Assembly (NCBI GenBank): GCA_947053925.1 | Contig: CAMRUG010000008.1 | Location: 1-63,350, forward strand | DNA: 63,350 nucleotides | Source: an uncultured Clostridia bacterium | Lineage (GTDB): Bacteria > Bacillota > Clostridia > Christensenellales > CAG-314 | Direction: 5' to 3' | Shown: positions 25,465 through 34,698 of the stretch, piece by piece | Position numbering within the stretch: the first letter of the stretch is position 1 | Layout: the number at the start of each line of letters is the position of its first letter | Position numbers and translations under genes: made by a program | Notes under the pieces: generated by a model | The model's database searches: none | The model's input: the letters and a program-made list of their open reading frames with translations, nothing else | What the model was told of the DNA's origin: nothing

Positions 25465-26532
25465 ATGACCAAAGATAAACAAAACTTCAAATCTTTCGTC
25501 AAAAAAGCAGGACGCGCAATCGGCAGATTCTTTGTTAAGTACAAGTACTTTTTTGCAAAGATAGGCGTAGCAGTCGTAACGTTGACGTTGACGATTATCT
25601 TACTGTTCTTTCTTTTGCGCCTAATTCCGGGAGATATTGTGGAATTGTACGCGTTAAAGTTGCAGGCACAGCAGGGAATCACTTTCGACCGCGCTTACGA
25701 ACTTGCTTCGCAACTGCTCAATTACGACCCGAACGAAGACGTGTTTTCCGCATTTTTCCGTTATATCGGCGGACTGTTTAAAGGACAACTCGGTGAGTCG
25801 TATCTGGAAACGGGCGTGTCGGCAAACAGTTTGCTAAAAACAAGACTGCCGTGGACGTTATTCGTTTCGTCGGTTGCATTGTTTGTCAGTTTCTTTTTGG
25901 GCGTTCTTATCGGCGGTTACGTTGCACAACGCCGCAGAGGTATCGGTAATAAAATTGCCTCAACTTATATTGCAATATCAGGTTCTATTCCCGATTATTT
26001 AATGGCGTTATTGTTGGTAATCGTATTTGCTTACAAACTTGACTGGTTCCCGTCGCAAAACAATTACGACGCGTTTAATACGACACCGGGATTTAATTTT
26101 CCGTTTATAGGCAGCGTACTGCATCACGCGTTCTTGCCGATACTGTCGTATACGCTCGTGCAAACGGGCAACTGGATATTGCATATGCGCGGCAGTTGCA
26201 TAGGCGTCCTTGGAGAGGATTACATTAACGCCGCCAAAGCAAGAGGTTTGTCCGACAGAACTATACGCAACAAATATATGCGCAAGAACGCTTTACTGCC
26301 GCTAGTTACAATGTTCGGCGTAACGTTCGGAGCGTTGTTCGGCGGAGCGACGCTTATGGAGAGTATTTTCAATTACCCCGGTATCGGGTTGGAAATCTCC
26401 AACAGAATAGTAAACAAAGATTATATGGTCGTGCAGGGATTGATATTTTTCTCGGCGGCAATGGTAATAGTAGTCAATTTGATAGTGGATTTGATTTATC
26501 CGCTAATCGATCCGCGTGTTAAGAGGGGGTAA
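25465..26532 (+). CDS. ABC permease, OppB type
   Basis: 355 residues, six membrane segments. The first (VVTLTLTIILLFFLLRLIPG) follows an unusually long basic N-terminus of about 35 residues. RLIPGD is the OppB/DppB hallmark after helix 1. The EAA-like loop lies near YINAAKARGLSDRTIRNKYM. The end LIYPLIDPRV is typical of the family. It pairs with the OppC-like gene seven bases downstream. Confidence 0.9.
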   Translation: MTKDKQNFKSFVKKAGRAIGRFFVKYKYFFAKIGVAVVTLTLTIILLFFLLRLIPGDIVELYALKLQAQQGITFDRAYELASQLLNYDPNEDVFSAFFRYIGGLFKGQLGESYLETGVSANSLLKTRLPWTLFVSSVALFVSFFLGVLIGGYVAQRRRGIGNKIASTYIAISGSIPDYLMALLLVIVFAYKLDWFPSQNNYDAFNTTPGFNFPFIGSVLHHAFLPILSYTLVQTGNWILHMRGSCIGVLGEDYINAAKARGLSDRTIRNKYMRKNALLPLVTMFGVTFGALFGGATLMESIFNYPGIGLEISNRIVNKDYMVVQGLIFFSAAMVIVVNLIVDLIYPLIDPRVKRG

Positions 26533-26538
26533 GAAAGT

Positions 26539-27441
26539 ATGGTCAAAGTTAAAAACTTTTTTATCCTAGTGGGAAAACGCTTGCGCGAGTTTTTTATAGG
26601 CGTAGGCAAAACCTGTAAGAAAGTATTTTCAAATCCTAAAACAATAGCGGGCTTTTCAATACTGATGGTGTTTGTGTTTATCGCGTTGTTCGGCGAATTG
26701 ATTTTTCCTTATAACGCAGACACCGACGTTGCCAACAAATATCTTGACCCGTCGTGGGAACATCCTTTCGGTACGGATTGGCTTGGACGCGACGTATTCC
26801 GTCAGGTAATTGCAGGTACTTCGTCCGTTTTGGAAATTGCGTTTTTCTCGGCAATTTTTACCGTGGTTATCGGCACCGTTTTGGGTATTGTAAGCGGCTT
26901 TGTCGGCGGTTGGGTAGACAAAATAATAATGGGCATTACCAATATTTTCCTGTCTATTCCGTCATTTCCCGTGTACTTACTGCTTGCGGCAATCATTACG
27001 ATTGATACTCCCGTAACGCTTGCGCTGATGATTTCTATATGGAGTTGGGCAGGGCTATGTCGGGCAATACGCGTACAGGTAATGAGCCTTAAAGAACGGG
27101 ATTTTATTCAAATATGCGCTGTTATGCGTATGTCTAAGGCGCACATTATTTTTAAGGAATTACTGCCAAACGTATTCAGTTATATAGTTATCAATTTTGT
27201 AATGGCAATGCGTAACGCCATTATGGCGAGCGTAGGAATTATGCTCGTAGGGCTTGCGGCATACGACCCCACAAACTGGGGAGCAATCATCAATGCCGCG
27301 CGTACTAAGGGACTTATCAATGCCAAAAATATAGCGATACTTATGTATCCGCTTGTGGCAATCGTAATATTCCAAGCGGCAATGCTAATGCTTGCAAACG
27401 GTTTGGACGAAACGCTGAACCCGAGACTAAAAGTAATGTAA
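26539..27441 (+). CDS. ABC permease, OppC type
   Basis: 300 residues, six membrane segments. PFGTDWLGRDVFRQVIAGT is the diagnostic OppC/DppC motif. The docking loop lies in CAVMRMSKAHIIFKELLPN and the end NGLDETLNPRLK is family-typical. An N-terminal basic segment (residues 1-35) is longer than usual, matching that of the OppB partner. Confidence 0.92.
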   Translation: MVKVKNFFILVGKRLREFFIGVGKTCKKVFSNPKTIAGFSILMVFVFIALFGELIFPYNADTDVANKYLDPSWEHPFGTDWLGRDVFRQVIAGTSSVLEIAFFSAIFTVVIGTVLGIVSGFVGGWVDKIIMGITNIFLSIPSFPVYLLLAAIITIDTPVTLALMISIWSWAGLCRAIRVQVMSLKERDFIQICAVMRMSKAHIIFKELLPNVFSYIVINFVMAMRNAIMASVGIMLVGLAAYDPTNWGAIINAARTKGLINAKNIAILMYPLVAIVIFQAAMLMLANGLDETLNPRLKVM

Positions 27442-27450
27442 AGGAGCGGT

Positions 27451-28461
27451 ATGAACGAGAACATAATAGAATTCCGTAACGTGTCGATAGACTATCCGCT
27501 CCGTAAATACACAATCAGAGCGGTAACGGACGTAACGCTGGGCATTAAACGAGGAAAAATCACCGCGCTTGTCGGCGAGAGCGGCAGCGGTAAAACCACG
27601 CTTTCGTCTTCAATCATACAGTGTATATCCGAACCGGGCAAAATTGCTTCGGGAGATATAGTATTTTTCGACAACGTAGACGGCGAAGACAAGAAAATTG
27701 TTGTAAGCAAGTTTAAAGAAAAGGAAATGAAACCGTTCCGTTGGAAACGCGTTTCAATGGTATTTCAAGCGGCGCAAAGCGCGTTAAACCCCGTTATGAC
27801 GGTAGAACAGCAGTTTGTAGAAACGCTGCTTGCGCACGGCGAGGATAAAGACAAGCAAAAACAGCGCGCGCGTTGCAAGGAACTTTTGGAGTATGTCAAA
27901 CTCGACGCCGAACGCGTTTTGTCATCCTATCCGCACGAACTTTCGGGCGGTATGAAACAGCGCGTTATGATAGCGTTCTCGCTGCTGTTAAACCCCGATT
28001 TGATTATTTTGGACGAGCCTACCACGGCATTGGACGTTATCACTCAAAGTTATATTTTCAATCTTTTAAAACAAATCAACAGAGAAAAAAATATTTCTAT
28101 GATTTTGATGACGCACGATATTTCGGTTGTGGCTAAGTTTGCCGATTATGTCGGCGTTATGTACGGCGGACGCCTTGTCGAATACGGCAAGGTAAACGAT
28201 ATTTTCCGCAAGCGCCGTCATCCGTATACCGAAGGGCTTATAAACGCTACGCCGTCGATTATCGGCGACATTGACAAATTAAAACCTATCGAAGGCTCGC
28301 CTCCCGATTTGATGAATTTACCTAAGGGCTGTATATTTTCTCCCCGTTGTCCGTATGCGCAGGAAGTGTGCGTAGGCGAAGAACCGTCGGAGATTTGTTT
28401 GGAAGACGGCTCAAAGGGCAGATGCTATTTCTTTAAGGAGAGAGACAATGGCAGAAAATAA
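27451..28461 (+). CDS. ABC ATPase, OppD type
   Basis: 336 residues. Walker A GESGSGKT, Q-loop SMVFQAAQSALNPVMTV, signature LSGGMKQRVMIA, Walker B LIILDEPTTALD and H-loop MTHDISVV are all present. The C-terminal oligopeptide-transporter extension (GCIFSPRCPYAQEVC) carries the Cys pattern that binds an iron-sulfur cluster in some members. It overlaps oppF by 14 bases. Confidence 0.93.
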   Translation: MNENIIEFRNVSIDYPLRKYTIRAVTDVTLGIKRGKITALVGESGSGKTTLSSSIIQCISEPGKIASGDIVFFDNVDGEDKKIVVSKFKEKEMKPFRWKRVSMVFQAAQSALNPVMTVEQQFVETLLAHGEDKDKQKQRARCKELLEYVKLDAERVLSSYPHELSGGMKQRVMIAFSLLLNPDLIILDEPTTALDVITQSYIFNLLKQINREKNISMILMTHDISVVAKFADYVGVMYGGRLVEYGKVNDIFRKRRHPYTEGLINATPSIIGDIDKLKPIEGSPPDLMNLPKGCIFSPRCPYAQEVCVGEEPSEICLEDGSKGRCYFFKERDNGRK

Positions 28462-29497
28462 ACCGACACAAACGGAAGTCGTATCCGAACAACCGCTTAT
28501 GCGGCTGGAAAATATCAATATGGTATTTAAAAAGAGCAACGGATTGCTGACGGATAAGCATATTCACGTTTTAAAAAATATCAACCTCGATATCAAGCAA
28601 GGCGAAATTATAGCACTGGTAGGAGAATCGGGTTGCGGTAAAACAACGTTAGGTCGCATTATCACAGGGCTTTTGCAACCGACAAGCGGTAACATTTACT
28701 TGGACGGAACCAAAGTAACGGGAACGTTTAAAAAGAAAATTACCTCTTACAATCAAGTGCAGTTTATCCAGCAGGACAGTTACGCCGCGCTTAATCCGGT
28801 CAGGACTATTTACGACAGTTTGTATGCTCCTATCAAAACCCACAACAGAAAGTGGTCGCGTGCGCAAATAGACGAAAAGATAGAAGAACTTATGTCGCTT
28901 ATAGGGCTTCAGCCGTCATCGCAGTTTTTAACAAAATATCCGCACCAGCTTTCAGGCGGACAGCGTCAACGTATTTTGATGGCCAGGGCAATATCTCTTG
29001 ACCCTAAGTTAATTGTTGCCGACGAACCTGTTTCAATGATAGACGTTTCGTTACGTCTGTCTCTTTTAAACCTGATGAAAAAGCTTAACGAGCAACTCAA
29101 TATGTCCTTTGTGTATATTTCGCACGATTTGTCTACAACTCGGTATATTGCGCAAAACGGCAGGGTTGCGGTTATGTATTTGGGCGAAATTGCCGAACTC
29201 GGTAATATCGGAGACGTTGTTCACCAACCGCGTCATCCCTATACAAGAGCGCTTATTCAAGCGGTACCTATACCAGATCCCGATTTCGCTTCCTACGACG
29301 AACTGCCTTTAAAGTCTATGAACTTAGGCTCGTTGGAAAACCGCACAGACGGTTGTTGTTTTTACGACAGATGCTTGTATTCGACGGACGAATGTAAAAT
29401 CTCGGTAGAGTACCAAGATACCCCTACGGCACGGGTTTTATGCAGAAATCTCGGTTGTGTGCCTAATCAACCGATATATAAACAAAAACAAAAATAA
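28448..29497 (+). CDS. ABC ATPase, OppF type
   Basis: 349 residues, all nucleotide-binding motifs present: GESGCGKTTLGR, FIQQDSYAALNPVRTI, LSGGQRQRILMARAI, IVADEPVSMIDVS and ISHDLSTTRYIA. The C-terminal CCFYDRCLYSTDEC is the Opp/Dpp Cys-rich tail. With OppD it forms the heterodimeric motor of the importer. The start codon lies inside the end of oppD with GGAG upstream. Confidence 0.93.
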   Translation: MAENKPTQTEVVSEQPLMRLENINMVFKKSNGLLTDKHIHVLKNINLDIKQGEIIALVGESGCGKTTLGRIITGLLQPTSGNIYLDGTKVTGTFKKKITSYNQVQFIQQDSYAALNPVRTIYDSLYAPIKTHNRKWSRAQIDEKIEELMSLIGLQPSSQFLTKYPHQLSGGQRQRILMARAISLDPKLIVADEPVSMIDVSLRLSLLNLMKKLNEQLNMSFVYISHDLSTTRYIAQNGRVAVMYLGEIAELGNIGDVVHQPRHPYTRALIQAVPIPDPDFASYDELPLKSMNLGSLENRTDGCCFYDRCLYSTDECKISVEYQDTPTARVLCRNLGCVPNQPIYKQKQK

Positions 29498-29517
29498 TTG
29501 TTTCAAAGGAGGAAATT

Positions 29518-32500
29518 ATGAGACAGCAAACAAGAACTAGTCTTTTGTGGGTTGCTATTCTGTTATTTGTGTTGGCAGTGGGCGCTATACTTGGTACAAG
29601 CATAGTTATACAACCAAAGGCTATTGCCGAAAACGACGTTATTCTCAGTCAAACTTTTGACGGAACGGACGTTCCCGCAGGTTGGGAAGAACTTATCGGC
29701 TCGGTAGAAGACGGTATGGGACGTATCAAAACGGGCGGACTGTACAGTATCCCGCTAACGTCAGATATGTTGGCAGAGTCTAATAACTACGAAGTGTCGT
29801 TTGATATCGTAGCGGATGCGCAAAGTTCCGACGATGCGTTTTATTTTCATATTGTCGGTTTGAACGGCGATACGGGCGAAAATATTTATTTCAAAGCAAA
29901 TAACAACGGTCAATTCTGGTGTATGACGGACTTCGGTTATCATCCAATATACAATAACTCCGGCGAAGATCACGGCGGACTCAACGGCAGCGGTGTTGAT
30001 TTGACGGAAAAACATACAATAAAGTTTGTGCATTTTGACGGATATTGCGAATTGTGGATTGACGGAACACGCAGAATAGTTTCCCATTTGTCTCATTTCG
30101 GAAACAACAATTACGATACCCGTATTGCTATTACCGAGGGTACAATCACAGGGTTTGCTTTCGACGCGCGTACAGGTTTAAAAATAGACAATGTTGTAGT
30201 CAAAGAAGCAACAGGCAACGAAACGTCTTATACGGAACACAGTACAAACACTACGACGGGTTCTACAAAAACATTCCCTTTATCTGCTCAAAACCTTTAC
30301 AACGGCAATTTTGAAATTGTAGGCAAATTCGCTTATGCAGATATTTCCGTATCAAATTATTATCCGACTATCGGCTTGTACGGTTTAAATAACGCTACCG
30401 GCGACGAAAGAAACGGTAACCACTACGGAGTAGCGTTTCAAGCGTATGCCGACAGAGAATTTATAACTCCGCAAATTTTTGCGAAGAAACCCGATACGAG
30501 TTGGGCTTCGGCAGACGGAACGGCGGTAACTTGCACGCAAGAAGACGGTTTTGAATACCGTATTCAAGTATTCGGCGACAATATCCGCTATTACGTTAAC
30601 GACGAACTTAAAATTGAAACGACGTTTACATCATTAGGTATCGAAAAAGGTTATCTTCAATATATCCGTATCCAAAGCGGCGGTGGCGGAGCATACTGGA
30701 CGGATTTCAGTTATCAAGGTTACGAGACTGAAACGGCAGTAACGATCGAAGCCAGTACAACGCGCGCAAAACTCGGAGAAGAAGTAACGTTTACCGCTAC
30801 GATGTTCGGTGCAGAAACCGCTGAAGAATTTGTTTGGTATATCGATGACGTAGCGCAGGAAACGGAAAGCGGATTAACTTTAACGGTATCCGATTTGACA
30901 GAAGGAACGCATACAATCAAGTACGCAAGTACAAGTTTTATAAGTAACGAAATAACAGTAGAAGTTTTCGATAATATGATTACTATCGAAGCGGATACGA
31001 CCAACGCTTATGCAACGGAAGATATTACGGTAACAGCCGAGTTGTCGGGTAATTTTGAAGATGACAAACCTGTGTGGTATCTTGATAACGAGCCGCTGGA
31101 AGAAGAAAGCGAAACGCTTGTTTTACACGAACTTTCTGTCGGTACGCACAAAGTAGTGTTGAAGAATTCTACCGTTACAAGTAACGAAATCGAGATTACT
31201 ATCAAGGAAGGCGTTTTAAAACTTGATACGGTAAAGAACAATTATTTGAACACCGAAACGGCAACTATTGAAGCTAAAACGACGGGCGTGTTGGAAACAG
31301 ACACCCTTACTTGGAAGATTAACGGACAAGTACAGGACGGCGTAGCGGACAAAACTCTTTCTCTTGATTTGTCTGCTTACAACAAAGGAGAGGTTATCAC
31401 TGTTGAGTGTGCAACGGCAAGCGGATTAGAATCTTCCGTTACAATCAATATTTACTTCAACATTCTTGAAGAAATTTCTGCAAACGACAATTACAAAACT
31501 TTGAATTCCATAGAACTCAAAGCAGGCGAAACTTACGGAAACTACGCTTGTAAGGAAGATGAGAGCGGAAACTACTTGTATAGTACCGCGGAGGGCGCTG
31601 GTTGGTTTAGTCTTAGCGGCGCTATACCCGAAACAATGTCTTTTGCATTGAACTACGAAATGTACGTTCCCTCGGAAATAAATAATACGAACTATTCATA
31701 TCCGGGATTTACAGGACTTAACTCAAAGCATCCTACCGGTTTTGTGGAAATTGCAATCGAAGTGAACAGAACGGGATTCCGTCCTTACATTAAGGACCAA
31801 GCCGCAGGAGTAGAATACGATGTTGCGGACTACGGATTCGGTGTAGATTTGTCCTATAGCGGTATTGCTAAAAAAGGCGACTGGAACAAGGTCAGTTACG
31901 TTGTAAGCGGCAAGTATCTTGCAATGTATATCAACGACGTACAAGTTTACTTTGTGTATTATCCCAATATGACGTTACCGTCGGCTGTATCGTTTAATAC
32001 ATTCCCCGATGGCGGAGCGGGCGTGCCTTATATCAGATTCCGTAACATTGAAGTTACAGGTATCACGGAAGAAAAACCTCCCGTATCGTCTGTAATATGT
32101 TCTGTTAGCGCAACTAAAGTTAAGGTTAACGAAACGGTTGCTTTGACGGCGAACGTTTCTCCGTACAATGCGGAATATACGACGGTAGAATGGTATGTAA
32201 ACGATCAAAAGGTGGATTGCACAACATTGACGTACACATTCAAGTCGGACAAAGCAGGCTCATACAAAATTTACTGCAAAATTGACGGTATTTCAAGTGC
32301 GGTTAAAACTATCACGGTAGAAGCAGGTTCCGACAATGACGAAACTAATACCGGCAATAAAAATAGCGCGCTTATTATCGGTTTGTCTGTAGGCGGCGGT
32401 GTTCTTGTACTGGCAGGCGTTGCAGTGGCAGTAGTTCTGGTTCTTAAAAAACGTAAAAACACAGTAAGCGCTGATAATGAAAACGGCGCAACCGACGACA

Positions 32501-32523
32501 GTTCGGATAATCAGGAAAAATAA
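29518..32523 (+). CDS. Large surface protein with lectin-like and Ig-like modules and a C-terminal membrane anchor
   Basis: 1001 residues. N-terminal signal or anchor (LLWVAILLFVLAVGAILG). Two concanavalin/LamG-like beta-sandwich modules (about 35-230 and 235-405) precede three Ig-like repeats (about 405-490, 490-570, 570-650), each with a TIEA..T....E.VT..A pattern. A third lectin-like module (about 655-860) and another Ig-like repeat (865-945) follow. A single membrane helix (LIIGLSVGGGVLVLAGVAV) and an acidic cytoplasmic tail of about 25 residues end it. There is no LPXTG, so it is anchored by the helix. Probably a polysaccharide-binding scaffold or adhesin delivering fructan to the lipoproteins of the operon; no catalytic motif seen. 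Lies 20 bases after oppF. Confidence 0.7.
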   Translation: MRQQTRTSLLWVAILLFVLAVGAILGTSIVIQPKAIAENDVILSQTFDGTDVPAGWEELIGSVEDGMGRIKTGGLYSIPLTSDMLAESNNYEVSFDIVADAQSSDDAFYFHIVGLNGDTGENIYFKANNNGQFWCMTDFGYHPIYNNSGEDHGGLNGSGVDLTEKHTIKFVHFDGYCELWIDGTRRIVSHLSHFGNNNYDTRIAITEGTITGFAFDARTGLKIDNVVVKEATGNETSYTEHSTNTTTGSTKTFPLSAQNLYNGNFEIVGKFAYADISVSNYYPTIGLYGLNNATGDERNGNHYGVAFQAYADREFITPQIFAKKPDTSWASADGTAVTCTQEDGFEYRIQVFGDNIRYYVNDELKIETTFTSLGIEKGYLQYIRIQSGGGGAYWTDFSYQGYETETAVTIEASTTRAKLGEEVTFTATMFGAETAEEFVWYIDDVAQETESGLTLTVSDLTEGTHTIKYASTSFISNEITVEVFDNMITIEADTTNAYATEDITVTAELSGNFEDDKPVWYLDNEPLEEESETLVLHELSVGTHKVVLKNSTVTSNEIEITIKEGVLKLDTVKNNYLNTETATIEAKTTGVLETDTLTWKINGQVQDGVADKTLSLDLSAYNKGEVITVECATASGLESSVTINIYFNILEEISANDNYKTLNSIELKAGETYGNYACKEDESGNYLYSTAEGAGWFSLSGAIPETMSFALNYEMYVPSEINNTNYSYPGFTGLNSKHPTGFVEIAIEVNRTGFRPYIKDQAAGVEYDVADYGFGVDLSYSGIAKKGDWNKVSYVVSGKYLAMYINDVQVYFVYYPNMTLPSAVSFNTFPDGGAGVPYIRFRNIEVTGITEEKPPVSSVICSVSATKVKVNETVALTANVSPYNAEYTTVEWYVNDQKVDCTTLTYTFKSDKAGSYKIYCKIDGISSAVKTITVEAGSDNDETNTGNKNSALIIGLSVGGGVLVLAGVAVAVVLVLKKRKNTVSADNENGATDDSSDNQEK

Positions 32524-32530
32524 AACTAAT

Positions 32531-34444
32531 ATGAAAAGATTTTTATCTGTATTTCTCATTTGTGTATTATCGTTAGGCATTATCTTGTTGTGCGCGTGTG
32601 AACCCGAGCAACAATTTGACTACGACAGTTTGTACAAATCGAAACCGAGAGAAACAGCCTACGGAGATATGATAATGGCAAGTTACAATATGGCAAAATA
32701 CGGATATACCAAAAATACCGTTCAGGGTTATAACGGATGGTACTATATGAGCGGGAAGGACAATGTTCTTCCCCTTAGGTATACCGACAGCGGTTGGACA
32801 GGCAACAACGTTGTAATTAAAGATGAAAAAATAACCGTTAAAAACGGCGACTCGGCAGTTCTGCGTTTTGTGGCGAACAAACAGGAACAGTCGGTTATTT
32901 TCGGCAATGCCCGTATAGTAAGCGGCAAAAGCGGAGCAGTCTTTGCAGTTACGCATAACGGTAACGTTTTGTGGCAAAAGAGTCTTGCAGTCAACGATAC
33001 GGACGGTTTGTATTTTGAATTGCCCGTAAGTTTGAATGTCGGCGACAAAATCGATTTTACCGTTACCGCCGATAACGCTACCGTCAGTTGCGACCCCGTT
33101 ATATACTACGGCGACGCAAGCGGAGAAACACTGTATCATCTTACTACTTTCGGCAAATACTACGGCGACGTATTTCCGTGGTACGATAGTGAAAACGGCA
33201 GACTGTATATGGGCTATATTTGGACTGACGACGCGCGTAAGAACGATTACAAAAATGCGCTGGAGTATTCCGACAATATGTTGACATTTACCGAAATTCC
33301 CGAAGCCAACAACTACGATATTTGGCGCAAGTACAAGGAAAACGGGCGGTTACATTATCTTTACGACGTCAATAAATTTATTGACAGGTCGATTTATACT
33401 TTCGGCTCGCGCGACAATATGGTTTACAAAGACATCGAGAATAACCGCTTGCTTATAATTTCGGGCTGTTATTATAGATTTGATGCCGGAGCGCAAACAT
33501 CCGATTTGGTAATTTATGCTACGGACGATATTTACGGTTTGTCGCGTACAAAGGACGGTGTTGTAGTTGCAAAAGATTACAACAGAAATCTGCCCGAATG
33601 TCCTTCTTTGATGAAGATAGGCAACCGTTGGTATGTGTTTGTGTCCGTTGCGTACAATACGGCGCATCAGGTGGGACCGTTACAGTACTGGACGGGCGAC
33701 GAAAATGTCGACTGTATGGACGTGGACTGGCTAAGCAAGGATTTTGCATTTGTCGACGGCGAGGATTTGTGTGCGGCGCGTCCGATAAAAATCGGCGACA
33801 AAGTATATATGTGGGGTTGGATACCGCTAACTTACGATACTATGCCGTGGAGTCCGTGGGGAGGCTATCTCAATTTACCGCGCGAAGTCGTTCAACACGC
33901 CGACGGCAGTCTTGGCGGACGCATGGATTCGGGACTTGCCAAGGTTTTAAACTACGGCAATATTTACACTTTAGATGACGGCAACTTTGACTTAGAATAC
34001 GGAAAAGCAACTTTTAAAGACGGACTTTTAGACATACAGGAAAAGTCGAGAGTGTTGCTGAGCGACAACTTATCACGTAATTTTGTACAGTTTACTGTCG
34101 ATATGAAAAACAGTCAAAAGTGTGGATATTTGATGAGCCAGCAAGGTAAAGATTACGAAGTGTGCATCGTTAAGGAAAACGGCAAAACGTATCTTGTAGT
34201 TTCTTCGCCTAATGACGCTAAACACAAGGAAAACAGCCGTATACAAATTGCAAACGACGATGTTTACAATGTAAAAATCACAATAGATAACGGCATAATA
34301 GAATTTTTTGTAAATGACAGTTATGCTTTGACGGCTCACACTGCGATGACCAATGCGCCGTATACGGCATATCTTTACAGCGACGGCAGTTCGCAGTTTA
34401 AAAATGTTAAAATAAACAAACTTGCGCCGTATTGCGTTTTATAG
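32531..34444 (+). CDS. Second GH32-like surface lipoprotein, with RDN instead of RDP
   Basis: 637 residues from the ATG eight bases after the previous stop; an earlier in-frame ATG would overlap the preceding gene and displace the signal peptide. Lipobox ILLCAC. It parallels the 21344-gene product throughout, including the N-terminal beta domain (NTVQGYNGWYY). The nucleophile strand YYGDVFPWYDSENGRLY and ECPSLMKIGNRWYVFV keep the GH32 nucleophile and acid/base. The RDP motif, whose Asp stabilises the transition state and binds fructose, reads SRDNMVYKD: Asp is kept but Pro is changed to Asn. Either a different linkage specificity or a mainly binding role is possible. Last gene of the operon; no clear terminator follows. 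Confidence 0.78.
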   Translation: MKRFLSVFLICVLSLGIILLCACEPEQQFDYDSLYKSKPRETAYGDMIMASYNMAKYGYTKNTVQGYNGWYYMSGKDNVLPLRYTDSGWTGNNVVIKDEKITVKNGDSAVLRFVANKQEQSVIFGNARIVSGKSGAVFAVTHNGNVLWQKSLAVNDTDGLYFELPVSLNVGDKIDFTVTADNATVSCDPVIYYGDASGETLYHLTTFGKYYGDVFPWYDSENGRLYMGYIWTDDARKNDYKNALEYSDNMLTFTEIPEANNYDIWRKYKENGRLHYLYDVNKFIDRSIYTFGSRDNMVYKDIENNRLLIISGCYYRFDAGAQTSDLVIYATDDIYGLSRTKDGVVVAKDYNRNLPECPSLMKIGNRWYVFVSVAYNTAHQVGPLQYWTGDENVDCMDVDWLSKDFAFVDGEDLCAARPIKIGDKVYMWGWIPLTYDTMPWSPWGGYLNLPREVVQHADGSLGGRMDSGLAKVLNYGNIYTLDDGNFDLEYGKATFKDGLLDIQEKSRVLLSDNLSRNFVQFTVDMKNSQKCGYLMSQQGKDYEVCIVKENGKTYLVVSSPNDAKHKENSRIQIANDDVYNVKITIDNGIIEFFVNDSYALTAHTAMTNAPYTAYLYSDGSSQFKNVKINKLAPYCVL

Positions 34445-34480
34445 TAAAAAGATAAATATTTGTAGATATCTGTGCGGATA

Positions 34481-34509
34481 TTGAAAATTTATAAAAACTG
34501 TGTTACAAT
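34481..34509 (+). promoter_or_regulatory. Promoter of the lacI-xylB-like pair
   Basis: TTGAAA and TACAAT with a 17-base spacer. The transcript would carry a leader of about 180 bases containing an operator half-site (34583-34596) and a hairpin ending in a G run (34662-34685). Confidence 0.6.
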
Positions 34510-34582
34510 ATAACGACACGATCAGTTGTGAATATTTTAAAATTTACCGTATTGCATTTAGTAAAGAATTGTTTTCAATTAT

Positions 34583-34596
34583 ACAATACGTTTACT
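34583..34596. promoter_or_regulatory. Half-matching LacI-type operator in the regulator's own leader
   Basis: ACAATACGTTTACT matches the right half and the central CG of TGTAAACGTTTACA (seven consecutive bases) but only weakly its left half. It could allow modest autoregulation. Confidence 0.35.
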
Positions 34597-34661
34597 GATT
34601 ATATTGTAATTTAAGTTTTAATTGGTTGTAATTTTAAATATTATCTGCAAACGCAATATGG

Positions 34662-34685
34662 CCCCGTCGTCTTGACGGGGGGGGG
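34662..34685 (+). promoter_or_regulatory. Leader hairpin ending in nine G, upstream of the LacI-type gene
   Basis: CCCCGTC (34662-34668) pairs with GACGGGG (34674-34680) around GTCTT, and the right arm runs on into a total of nine G (34677-34685). The start codon lies 13 bases later, with no other ribosome binding site between, so the G run may be the ribosome contact and is partly locked in the stem. A change in G number would alter how many G stay free. Structure seen; function inferred. Confidence 0.55.
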
Positions 34686-34698
34686 TATATAAGCATTT

